Source of the DNA: Rosa chinensis
Lineage: Eukaryota; Streptophyta; Magnoliopsida; Rosales; Rosaceae
NCBI RefSeq assembly: GCF_002994745.2
Contig: NC_037093.1
Coordinates: 47,100,384 to 47,164,383 of the forward strand
Direction: 5' to 3'
Length of the DNA stretch: 64,000 nucleotides
In this document: piece by piece, positions 1 to 11,000 of the stretch
Numbering within the stretch: the first letter of the stretch is position 1
How the letters are laid out: every line of letters begins with the position of its first letter
The notes under the pieces: model-generated
What the model was told of the DNA's origin: nothing
Database searches by the model: none
What the model saw: only the letters and a program-made list of their open reading frames with translations
Made by a program: the position numbers and the translations under genes

Positions 1-3000
1 AGAGAATCTGGACCAAGACGCAAAGATAGTAAGTCTCACTTTCATCTCCTTCCTTGACAGAACAGTGTCGGACCTGGTAAAAAACGTGTTTTACAGAGAA
101 TCTGAGTCCAGATTAGGGTAAATAAAGATTAGGGTTTTGATTAGCTTTTGATTAAGATGCAATGGTTTTTTAGGGTTTCGGGATTTGGGGTGAATTTTTA
201 AACTTCAAATTGGGAGTGGTCCATGTATTCTATTCCCTCTATTTGTCGTTTTGCATTGGAATCTTGAAGTTTGAATTTCCAGAACAGTTTTTTAATCTTC
301 TAATTACATGAACTGTGAAATTATAGGCATTTATAGATGAGCTATTTCTGGGTTTTCTGCCAATATGCAAGGGTTAGGCTTTAAGTATGCATTTTCGATT
401 CGATTAGAAGTGGATTTTTAAGCTTTCTGCTTTTTTATTTGGTTTTCAGTTCCAGAGGATTTATACACCAGGGAAATACACCATGGTGGTTATTTTGACA
501 AGATGCCTGATGGTAGGAAGAAGTACAAAGTAGCGAGGTTCAACAAGGATGGTGGGAGAATTTGGCTAGATGGTCTAGATCTAGATAAGATTGCATGGAC
601 AGAGTTTGGGAACATAGCATGGGATCCAGGATACAGGGAGAAGCCTATATCATACTACTTCAAGCTGCCTAGGGCACTCTGCGATGAGGGTTGGATGCCG
701 ATCAGGAATGATGCTGATGCACTTGAAATGGTGAAGCTTATTCCTCTGAAGACAAGGCAGATTAGTGTCTTCATAACTGGTGGTGGTAGGAGGAGAAAAA
801 GGAGGCTGAAGAGGATGATTTGAGACCTGTTGATCTAGATTGGGAGAATCCTCTTAATAGGATGACAGCAGCAGAGAAAGCAAAGGCAGAACAAGATGCT
901 AACATTTTTGGAAGTAAGCTAAATAGGCCAAGTGTGGGGGGTTCTGGTTCTAGTAGAGTTAATGTGGTTGGTGAAGGAAGCAGGCTGATGGAAGGGGCAG
1001 ATGGTGTCATCAATTTAGACTCAGATAGTGATGTGGATGGCAGGGTGGAGGAGCAGCAGGCAAGTCAAAGTACCTTTAATGGTCTTAGTGACTTGGTGCC
1101 CGATTTGTTTACTAGTCAAGGAGAAGGAAGTCACATGGGGCAGGGGCAGAATTGTAACAATGGGCAAGGAGGAGGGTCTGAAGGGGTATTCGGGGTATTT
1201 AGTGGATTTTACAACACATTCATTAGGAGCCCTAGGGAGAAACATGTAGTGAAGAGGCCGTGGGAGGGTAAGAAACTGAAGTTTTCTAAAGGGACAACTG
1301 AAGAAATAGATCTAGCAAAGAAGTCAAGTGTGGAAGCTGCTCAAGCATCTCAATTTGAACCAACTGAGGTTGAAGCTACAGAAGTGGTCCAAGATCAGGC
1401 AGAGCAAAGGCCAATTGAAGTTGAAGCTCACCCAACTGAACAAGCAGCCGAAGCTCACCCAACTGAACAAGCAGCTGAAGCAAGGCCTGCAGTTGAAGAA
1501 CCAACTGAAGCAAGGCCTGAACCAGTTGAAGAACCAGCTGAAGTAAGGCCTGAACCAGTTCAAGAAGCAGCTGAACCAAGGCCTGAACCAGTTCAACAAG
1601 CAGCTGAACCAAGAAGAGAAGTAGGTGGCAAACAGGGGAGCAAGAATAGGAGGTTTAGTTAGGCTGAGAAGGCCAAGAAGGTTGTTGAACCAACTGCATC
1701 CAAAAAGAAGGGCAAGAAGGTTGCTGAACCAGCTGCATCCGAAAAGAAAGGCAAGCAGGTTGCTGGAGGAGCTGCATCCAAAAAGAAGGGGAGACAAACA
1801 AAGGAGGCAAGGTATAAGACCAGAAGCAAAGGGGAGAAGGTCTATGAGTTTGAAGAGGACAGTGACTCAAGTTCAAGAGGTTCTGATTTTTACATTGACT
1901 CAGACTACGACCTGTTGATTCTGAAGATGATGTCCAGTTTGAAGAAAATGTGTCCAATCCGAGAGTTGTGGAAGAGTTTGAAGAAATGGGCTTCAGAGGG
2001 GAATGCAGTGATGATGGTGGAGGGACAGATGAGCTTGAGAGTTTGAATGGTTCTGGAAGTGAAGAAGATGAAGAAGGTAATCCACTTCCCTTCCCCACTT
2101 GGAGAGGAATTAAGTTGAAGTCTTGGAATAGAAGGGTAGATTTGAAGAACCCAAAGTTTGTGGTTGGCCATATTTTTGCAAACTCTGAGGTACTTAAGGA
2201 AGCAGTTAGAGAGTGTGGGTTGGTAACCAGAAGAGGATTGTGGTTTCAAAAGAATAGCAGAAACAAGATTGAGGTTAAATGTCAGTTGGGCTGCCCATTT
2301 TGGTTGTATGCTAGCAATATTACAGAACTTGGTCCAAGCACTCTTGTCATCAAGACATTGAAACCTGAGCATAAGTGTGCAAGCCTTACAGAGAGTCATC
2401 ATCTAAAATACCACAGAATAGCGAAGGAAGTACAAGAAGACTTGTTGGTGGATGAGGAGTGGTCCAGGAAGGGGATGCAGAACCATATCCAAAAGAAATT
2501 CAATATTGATGTAAGCATGCAAAAAATTGCAAGAGGGAGAGCAAAGGCCAAAAGGATGAATGATGGGCATTACATACAGCAGTACAATATGTTGGCAAGT
2601 TACAAGAAGGAGTTGCTGAGGAGCAACCCAGGGTCTACAGTTCAGATCAAGACAGAGATGGTAGGTGAGGTGAAGAGGTTTCATAGGCTCTATATCTGCC
2701 TGGCAGCTTGCAAGAAAGGGTGGATTGAGGGTTGTAGACCTTTGATTGGATTAGATGGCTGCCATATTAAAGGTCAGCACCCTGGTCAACTACATAGTGC
2801 TGTTGGTGTTGATGGGAACAATGGTATGTTCCCCATTGCTTGGGCAATTACTGAAGTTGAAAACAGAGACACTTGGAGATGGTTTTTGGAGTACTTGGCT
2901 TGGGATCTGAAGATGGAAAGGCCTTCATCTTACACATTTATCACAGACAAGCAAAAAGGTTTGGGGATGGCCATAGCTGAATTATTTCCTGGGGCAGAAC

Positions 3001-4018
3001 ATAGACACTGTGTCCGGCACCTATACAACAACTTTAAGGCCAAGCATCCGGGTGAAGGGCTGAAGCAACTAGTGTGGGATGCAGCTAGATCAAGCACCAG
3101 GGTTTGGTTCAATAAACACATGGATGAGATGAAGGGATTGGATGATGTGGCATGGACTTGGTTTCAGGATAAGTCTCCAGAACAATGGAGTAGGGCTTAT
3201 TTTAAGGATGATTCAAGGTGTGACCTTTTGTTGAACGATCTTTGTGAGTCATTCAATGCAGCAATCCTGCCAGCTAGGGACAAGCCTATTATAACAATGT
3301 TGGAGAAGATAAGGATGGATATGATGGTAAGGATGGCAAACAGAAGAGTGGCAGCTCAAAGATGGACTGATATGGTTGGTCCAAGGATTAGGAAGATATT
3401 AGAGAAGGTGGCAGAAAGGAGCAGTTGTTATAGAGCTTATCACTCTGGTGAATTTGAGTTCCAAATAACTGGAGGGGGAGAAAAAGGCAGCAAGCATGCA
3501 GTGGACCTAAGGCTTCACATTTGCACATGTAGGAGGTGGCAGATAAGTGGAATACCTTGTGTCCATGCCATTTGTGCCATCAGAAGCAAAAAGGCAGACC
3601 TTGCTCTTTTTTGCGATGATTACTTGATGCCAAGTACTTATATGGAATCCTATAATCCCATTATTCATCCTATTGCTGGTGAGGATGATTGGGACCAAGT
3701 GGACTACCCTATAGCACCTCCCCCATATAAGAAGCAAGCCGGCAGACCAAAAATGAAGAGAACCAAGGAGTCTGATGAGAAGAAGCAGCCTCCACCAGCC
3801 CCAATTGATAAATCAAAGATGCCAAGAACCTACACAAAGATGACATGCCAAGTCTGCTTCAAACAAGGCCATAACAGGTTGGGTTGCCCAATCACAAAGG
3901 CCAAAAAAGCAGCTGCTGCACAACAAGGAGTAAGTCACTACAGTACTTGATTTGTTTTTGGTCTTAAGTGTGCAAAGAGTGTTTCAGAAAGTTAACATCA
4001 CTACTACAAAAAAACCAT

Positions 4019-4370
4019 TTTAGGACGTTCGAAAAACGTCTTCGAAAACTTTAGATGACACGCAAAAAAAACGTCATCTATCAAGGAGTCATTGTAAGTC
4101 ACTTACGAAGACGTTCAAAAAACGTCCTCTAATGTTTATAAGGACGCCAGAAAAACGTCCTCTAATCTTAAAAAAAAATGTCATCTAATGTCTTTAAGGA
4201 CACTAAAAAAGCGTCCTCTAATGTTTTTAAGGACATTAAAAGAGCGTCCTCTAATGTATATTAGGACACTTAAAAAGTGTCCTTAAATCCGAGAAAAGGG
4301 TCATCTAATGTATATTAGGACGCCAAAAAAACGTCCTTATATCTATTATAGAACACACAAAAAAAATGTC
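4019..4370. repeat. CACTA subterminal repeat array
   Basis: About 350 bp of imperfect short direct and inverted repeats built on AGGACG(T/C)...AAAAACGTCC and TCTAATGT. In CACTA elements such arrays are transposase-binding regions. The right end (8655-8700) has a few copies only, so the two ends are asymmetric. Confidence 0.8.
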
Positions 4371-5966
4371 CTTGAAATGAAAAGAAGACATTTACATACA
4401 AATAATCTTTACAATTCCAAAACAAACGTCATTATATCTATTACTTGTTACAATATACTTGACTACAAGCACATTCTAGTAACTAATTCCTAGTTATACA
4501 TTCTAATCTTATCTAATCCTAGATGACAATAGACATACATACAAATGTACAGATCTTTATCTAAAGGAAACAAATAGCACAGCATTCATTAAGTAATGTA
4601 CAGGGGAACCCTCCACCTACAATAGGACTTCCATGATCAGATAGCACTGGAAGTCTGGAACCACCTAAATGTAGTTTATCTATAAAACTGAAAAAGTTAC
4701 CAAAAAAATCAATTACAAAACTCAAATCATTGTACAAAAGACAGTTTTAATAGTAGTTACCTAGAGGAGCATCATGAGGGTGGAACATGTATATAGACTG
4801 ATGACGAAGAGGAAACTCAAGCTGTTGCTTAGCATGTCTTTTTAGTTTTTAATACTCATGAAGCTAAAATTGATGCGTAGAAGTACCTACATTACAATAG
4901 TTTCAGAAAATCAACAATATGACTAAAGCAGCAAAATTCAGTCTTCAATCACAAGACCTATACCAGAAAATCAACAATATTGTTGTAGATAGTTGTCCAA
5001 TCTTGTCAAGATTGCATAATATCAATTAACAGAGAAGAAATATATGCTTTACCACTCAATTCGACTAAGAAGAGAACTTATATTACTGCATTTTCTTTAT
5101 GGGGTTGACAAAATCAAATTCCCACATATATATAAATGAATTTGAATCACACATAGTGGGAGACAGTAAGCAAATTATTAGTGAAAGAGCTTCCAAGATC
5201 AGTTGTTTGGAAACACAAGCAAAAGTTAGAATGTAATAAGTAGAGGGCATGGCACCAAAAACCTTCTAGCCTTTTCATAAAAAGTTCTCAATTGCATAAA
5301 TACCATACCACGGTATTATTGATTCCATTTTCTAAGCTATAAACTTATTTGAAACTCAGCTCACATATCACCAATACCATAATAACTAAGACAGATTTTC
5401 TTAAGGCAAATCATGAATTTTTGGCAGAGGCAAAAGAAAGAAGCAAAACAAAGTTCCATCTAGAACTATGTGATTTGCCCTTGTAGAGCAGTCATATTTC
5501 GAAATGTAATCTCTATGATCCCACACTTAGGACATAAGAAAAAGTAATTACCGTGTATAATCCCGGTAGTTAATGTACTTTATTGGCCTTTTGATCTTTC
5601 TTTTGCTAGTCCTCAACCTGATATCAAAAGTTTTACATTAGTGCAAGTGAGCAATATAACACTACTATTAATCGATTAAATTACAAAACATACAACATAG
5701 CAGCATTTTAATCCAAAACTTAATAGATGCAACCACATATGGGTGTCCACATCAAAACACACAAGCATCGAAATCATGCAGAACCACGCAACATTCCTTA
5801 CTTGTCGAGTAAACCAATAAGCCATAATCAAAATACAAACATTCCTTACTTTACCTGTTAAAAACTTTAACATTTAAACATGCCAGCAGAAGAACCATGA
5901 AAGTGTTGTTTGATGAACTCTTTGGAAGTTTTAATTGGATCTATAAGGATACATACGTACGTACCA

Positions 5967-6197
5967 GAGGAACTGCAGGATATAGCCTCAAAGTCTCAAT
6001 TAGAGTAGCGTGAAGATGATGCATTTGTTCGAGAGCTGCATCAGTTATATCTGCCACAAATTCATCAATGTTAGCTTCATGATTTATAGCAACGACATCC
6101 CTCACTTCTTGTGCAACTTTCTCCTAATTAGAGGGTTCTTGCTGAGCATGCAGAAGAACCATGAAAGTGTATTTGGACTTGTATCTTTCTGAGCCTG
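5967..6197 (-). pseudogene. Captured CYP704-like cytochrome P450 exon fragment within the CACTA element
   Basis: On the minus strand an exon with acceptor ...TTGTACAG (at 6198) and donor GTACGTAC (from 5966) reads KDTSPNTLSWFFCMLSKNP, then after a 1-nt frameshift KVAQEVRDV, IDEFVADITDAALEQMHHLH and ETLRLYPAVPL. This covers the I-helix region (KDTS in place of the usual GRDTT) through the K-helix ExxR motif (ETLR), in the style of the CYP704 group of fatty-acid hydroxylases. No haem-binding region was found nearby. It is a gene fragment carried by a transposon, not a working gene. The one-base loss lies near 6125. The subfamily call is from recall of motif style and is moderate. Confidence 0.7.
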
Positions 6198-8557
6198 TAC
6201 AAAATCAATTATCAGCCTTTTTTTTTTAGGTCTCAATGAAAATTAAATAAGCAGAAGAGTAGACTCACTCTAAAACAGAACTAGAAAAGAAAAGAAAAAT
6301 TATACAACAGTGAACTTAAGTACCTTTCCAATCCCAACAGAATTTGCTTCCATGTAAAAGTTCTGACAAGTGTTTGAAAATGTCAAACCTGTGATTCAAT
6401 AAAGTCATTTGTTATACAAAGATAAGTGACAACTCAACAAAATCGATTCTTAAACGAGAAAATTAGATATAAACCCAAAAATTCAACCTTCTATTAGAAA
6501 AAACCCATACATACTTTTCTTTTAGTTTACACCCAAATCACATTGATAAACCTTCTATATAGAGTGATTCATAAAAATAAAAATAAAACCTTCCATATAA
6601 ACTATAGGCCTATATATAATCAATATTTTTCCTTATTTTCATGTATATCTAATTTGCCCTTTTACATTCTCTCAAATAATACATGTCTAATGTACCTACT
6701 AAATATGTATATGTAGGTAGGGCTTAAATAATAGAAACATTCAAGCTTAATAGAAATTGACACACAATGATATATACCACAATCATAGGTGTAACATTTT
6801 TGTTTATACAATCATAGGTATAATATAATAGAAAACCTAACAAAGAGGTATGATACAGAAAATAATGATAAATTCTAATACAAAGATGTTATACGAAACC
6901 CATTAACATTTAGGCTGTAATCGAATGTATAAACCAAAAACTAAGCCTCTTATATGTTAGATACATACCTGAAATCAAATTATCTAGAAAAAAAAAAAGT
7001 ATTCTAATGATCAGGTACCTTTTTAGTACATACCTTACAAATAGAACAATTGTATAATATGTTATTAACCTATGTTTGCTTTCCATTCAAGTGTTTATAT
7101 GAAAAATATAACATACCTTTTATATAGAAAAAATCAGATATAAACCTCCATCTAGGTATTGATTACCAGAGCTTCAATCAATAATCTAGTTCATCAAGTG
7201 TATTTGTTTAGAGCTTGTAGCATATTAAGAAATTTTTGACAAAAACATATTTTATTTTCTATGTCACTTAATGAGAATTTATTTATGTAATCAACTTAAT
7301 CAATAGATTTGGGTATATATTAAAAAAAATTATAGATGGGTTTAATCTAATAGGTGTAATCAAATTTGGGTGTAATATAAAATGCCCCATTCTTAAACTC
7401 ACAGATAGTAGTTACTTGATAGTTGCACAATAAAACTAGTTAAAAATTACTATAACAAAATACTCGAAAATAATACAAATGTACATCAAGGAATAGAGAG
7501 AACAATACTTGGTTCTTGCAGAAATATGAATTCTGGATGAGCTGGTGAGGAAGAAGAAAACACTTCATATGATAGACTCTGCAAAACAAAACAGAGCAAC
7601 AAGAGTAAATAGTGCCTCTATGAGCAGAACAAACAAACATTTCCATGGTCCATACGTCAAAAACCATATCAAGTATCACACACTATAATCTAATTGGTGA
7701 CAATGAACTGCAAGTTCCTCCCTACTTCATTAAGAACACAGCAAGTTGAAAATCAATTAGCAACCCCACAAATATTTCCAGTTACCAATCACAAAGCAGC
7801 TGGCTATAACTATAACCCAATTCCAGATTACCAATAGCAATCAAATATGAATCCAACCCAACAAATAAACACCCATACATATTCATAGAGATTTCAAGTC
7901 ATTATCAAACCGTAAAAATCCATACTCAAACCATCAACTGTAAAATCAAGAGAGAAAAAAAATGACCTGCATCTGAGCACAATTTGCACATTAACTTCCT
8001 TATCCTTATCCTTGTGATTTGAATTCCAATCAAGAGTACCACGCCTCTTTTCGGGCCGAGGCGTGAGAAAAGGAAATGGGAATGCTGCCATCCCTGTCCC
8101 AACTTCACTGACGTCATCTTTCAGTCCTTCCCAAAACCTAAAGGAGATGGGCATGATGGTACCTTTCAGAGTAGAGAACTCTATGAGCATACTGGAACCA
8201 GAGACAGCCTGAGCACTTAACAACAGCAAAAGAAGACTATGCAAGGAAGAAAAGCTATAGATCGAAGTCAGTGATGCTCGATGGGTGATTAAGCATCAGA
8301 GCACATTGATAAAACTCGGTTTCTTTTTTCTTCTTTTTTTCTTATGCTCTGATACCTCAGTTTGAGTAAATGAACGGGGTGAATTCTAAAGTGAATTTGG
8401 CGAGATTCCATGGTGGGAAATTGAAACTTAGAGAGGGAAATTTTGGAGAACCCGGGAAAGTGAAAATTTAGGGTTTTCTCTTTCAATTTTGCTGCAAAGT
8501 GCCGTGATTTGGGAGACTCATATATATACTTCTATATTATTGTTCTCTATGTTTGAG

Positions 8558-8632
8558 TTTCCGCGAATCGAACCTGGGACCTTACCAAACTCAGAGGCGC
8601 CTTAGTTTAGCTGAGTGGGTGGCCATGCTCTC
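8558..8632 (-). repeat. tRNA-like block (possible SINE remnant) in the CACTA element
   Basis: On the minus strand a B-box-like GGTTCGATTCG (within 8563-8577) follows, at tRNA-like spacing, an A-box-like TGGCCACCCACTCAG (about 8610-8624). No cloverleaf acceptor stem is evident, so a functional tRNA is unlikely. It could be a SINE head or a degenerate tRNA copy. Confidence 0.35.
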
Positions 8633-9734
8633 CCCCGTGTTTTGGAAAAAAACTGGAACGTCCTAAGCATGATACAAGGACGCATTTTAAAAATGATGTC
8701 ATTGTATCCAAAACCCATGTGTCCCCAATTTAGGTTTCTGTAGTAGTGCATTAACTTTTTTTTTTTTCATTTCAGGGGGAAGGGAGTTCTATTGCACCCC
8801 AGCAAACTAAAAAGAGACAAAGGCAGCAGGTTGGTTGATTTTTCCATTGTAATATGCAAGCCTATGTTTGTTACATGATATTTGTTTTTGATTTGATTTG
8901 ATCTGTGCATTTTTGGTTTTTGGTAAAAGTTAAGGGATGGTTAATGCTTTGAGTTTGTGATATGTATGAGTTGGTTTGTTCGGTGGCTTGTTCTAGTTAT
9001 GTTGTTTATGGTTGCATAAGTGTCTTAATTGGTTATGGTTATGGTTATGGTTATGTATTGTTGGATATGGAGGCGCCAAAAGTTCAAGGTTCAAATGGCA
9101 ATGGCACCTTGAAGGAACAAATCATCAAGTCTAGGAAGGCTTGGAAGAAGATGAAGACCATGGAGGGAAACCAAGCTGCCAATACAAGGGCTTCTAGTTC
9201 ACAAACCATCCATGAACCTCCAACTCAAACTAGCCAAAACCCTGCAGCAAGAAAGGCGCAGCAGAAAACCCAACCTGAATCGGAATATGCAGCACTTTGA
9301 GGCAAGTTGTGACGATGCCCCCAAGTTTTTGTTACATGTTTGTAGGCCTTATGAGAAAGGGTTGTTAAATTGCTCTCTTTTCTGGAAATTTTGGATTGTT
9401 TGTTGAACAAAGTATGTTGGTTTATGGAGCAATGTCTATTATGGTTATTGGCCCTTCTTGTTTTAATTTTCTTTTTAATTGGATGGAGTTATAAACCCAG
9501 ATTTGCAGGACTTCATATGGTACTATTTTGGTTGGTTGAGCATATGTGAAACATGTGATGGTCAACTAAGTCAGCATATTTTGGAAGGAAGCAATGTAGA
9601 TTAGTCAGAACTGGAGGGAATAAATCAAGGGAAAAAATGATCAACAAAGTGTTTTCGCGGGGAAAACATGTTGGTCTGGTCTTATAAAGCAATTGGAGGG
9701 CACATAAGTCATTTAGCCCTCTTTTTGGGGTCAC

Positions 9735-9900
9735 GAGTGTTACACGTGACTCGAACTAACGGACCCGTGACGGAAAGTCCCCGTAGGTACTACGTTGACA
9801 ACAAATTAGAAGTCCAGGTATCACTTTGATACATTTGAAAGTTCAGGTATCATTTTGACAGTCCTCGGAGTGTCCAGACACTGTCTGTGCATTTTTCCCT
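9735..9900 (-). repeat. MULE terminal inverted repeat, right end
   Basis: About 165 bp. Read on the minus strand it starts AGGGAAAAATGCACAGACAG and matches the start of the 63899-64000 block over at least 100 bp with scattered changes. The transposase gene stops at 9300, leaving a 3' flank of about 430 bp, as expected for a MULE. Confidence 0.6.
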
Positions 9901-10430
9901 AATTTTTTTCTCCAATCTAATTGAATCTAACATAGTGCAATAAAGGCTTAATACCAAATTCATAAAATTTCTTAGAAATTGTTGGGTCAGAGACTTCTTT
10001 GTGTCATTGATGAAATCAGATATTTAGTTTTTTTTTTTTTTTTTGTAATATAGGGATTTTTGTTGTAAAACGAACATAAAAGAATTTGAGAGAGAGAGAG
10101 AGAGAGAAAGATAGTTTAGACTTATATAGGACTATATGGTGTACACAAAAAGGTAATGTTCAATTACAATTCAATCACTCCTACAATTACAACCTATCAA
10201 TCACCAATCTATAGGGATAGACACCTATTACTCAACATCTATTTACATGATTATCCACAAATATTTACAATAATTTTGTTTTTATTAAACAAACAAAAGA
10301 CCCAAACAAACTTTGAGCCAAGATTACAAACAAACAAAAAGAAAAAATAATACCGCCCAACAATAGTAATAGTCCATCGATGAAATTAGAAACTTTTGCG
10401 CCTTTAAGTAATAGACCATCTTCTTATCCA
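9901..10430. other. Intergenic, no gene seen
   Basis: AT-rich spacer between the MULE end and the P450 cluster. It holds a poly-T run near 10028-10044 and a (GA)n microsatellite at about 10088-10106. Nothing else is recognisable. Confidence 0.5.
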
Positions 10431-10565
10431 CTACATGATGAGTGTGCCTAGCTAAAATGATTTGCATATATGCATGTTACAATTTTCATGTTGTAGAAAC
10501 TCATCCCAGCTGGTTCAGATACCACATCAATTTGCTTAACATGGAACATATCTTTATCTGGTTTT
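10431..10565 (+). pseudogene. CYP82-like exon-2 remnant upstream of the intact P450
   Basis: This stretch is a diverged copy of the intron end plus first part of exon 2 of the gene at 11001-13176 (compare 12480-12600). Shared features are GTGTGCCTA, GATTTGCATATAT, the acceptor area and codons reading P-A-G-S-D-T-T-S then LTWNISL. Homology ends near 10565 in a GTTGTTG tract. The remnant keeps the canonical I-helix AGSDTTS, which the intact gene has changed to AGSESVS. It shows the locus was once a larger tandem P450 array. Confidence 0.75.
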
Positions 10566-11000
10566 CATATTAGGTTGTTGGTTGTTGGTTGTTGCGTGTC
10601 ATTGTTAACACTCCTGTACTTATATCCTCTGTACTCTACAAAGTATGGATACGTGAAAATGAGTGCGTCTCCAGTACCGATATGGGATATGGGTGCGATA
10701 CGTCGAGATATGCGTATCCAACGGATCTAATTTTAGATGCGTTGTGGATACGTGCGTATCTTGATTTGGATACGTTATTTAGTAATGAAATATCTTCAAT
10801 TCATTTCAATTTCGTTACAGTTTCATCTTCATTGTCCTATGTGGGTTGGCTCGGTCAATTTTCCCGTCCAACAGAGGACGGTAGTTGGTGATAATTATTT
10901 TGGTGGCTCCGAGACAACTGTCACTCCACGACTCCATAAATTGAATCCACAAGTTGAACTGAAAGTTAATAACTGTTAAACACCATTATCGCTATAGCTC
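10566..11000. promoter_or_regulatory. Upstream region of the CYP82-like gene
   Basis: No convincing TATA box was picked out. About 10640-10790 contains repeated GGATACGT/ACGTATCC-type words, which look like debris of a small repeat element instead of host promoter. The ATG at 11001 is preceded by the context GCTATAGCTC, also found before the pseudogene start at 13960, so the two copies share the 5' leader. Confidence 0.35.

Larger units (their letters stand above)
3999..8748. mobile_element. Non-autonomous CACTA (En/Spm-type) DNA transposon inside a MULE intron
   Basis: The left end begins CACTACTACAAAAAAA and the right end is the inverse, ...TCTGTAGTAGTG. Both are flanked by the 3-bp duplication CAT (3996-3998 and 8749-8751), the target size of the CACTA superfamily. 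Subterminal DNA (4019-4370) is packed with short repeats of the type AAAACGTCCTCTAATGT in both orientations; the right end (8655-8700) has ACGTCC and AAGGACGC copies. No TNP2-type transposase frame is visible in 4.75 kb, so it is non-autonomous. It sits entirely in the intron 3930-8775 of the MULE gene. It carries a P450 exon fragment and a tRNA-like block. Confidence 0.92.
450..9300 (+). pseudogene. MuDR-type MULE transposase gene, damaged N-terminal part, intact core
   Basis: Reading follows an acceptor at 449; the frame is open upstream of the ATG at 503, so that ATG is not the true start. The N-terminal region (450-1910) carries a frameshift near 780, an in-frame TAG at 1660 and a second frameshift near 1908. 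From about 1912 the frame is open to 3929. The 666-residue core (from 1950) has a MuDR-type DNA-binding region (about 50-125), a MULE DDE domain with GLDGCH near 267 and TDKQKGL near 331, a SWIM finger with CTC and CVH near 525-540, and a C-x2-C-x4-H-x4-C knuckle near 632. Exon 1 ends at 3929 before GTAAGT. Exon 2 is 8776-8829 (phase 0) and exon 3 about 9073-9300, giving a basic Gln-rich C-terminus. Codons 1325-1650 encode Glu/Pro/Ala-rich repeats. Full activity is unlikely without repair of the N-terminus; the core could be catalytically competent. Confidence 0.8.
1..9900 (+). mobile_element. Mutator-like element (MULE), 3' part, left end outside window
   Basis: The span holds a MuDR-type transposase gene (450-9300) and ends in a sequence (about 9735-9900) whose reverse complement matches the block starting at 63899. 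Both begin AGGGAAAA(A/T)TGCAC and share about 100 bp including a GGACTGTCAAA core, so this looks like a long terminal inverted repeat. The matching left repeat is not in the window, so the element starts upstream of base 1. A CACTA element (3999-8748) lies inside. Bases 1-449 read as non-coding 5' sequence with a possible donor GTAAGT near 28 and an acceptor at 449. The end call is inferred from the repeat match; no target duplication could be tested. Confidence 0.65.

Noticed and set aside
7894..8244. 116-codon minus-strand frame in the CACTA element as a gene
   Set aside because: No recognisable domain, and no support beyond length; left unassigned.
8558..8632. tRNA gene on the minus strand
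   Set aside because: B-box only is convincing; cloverleaf not formed.
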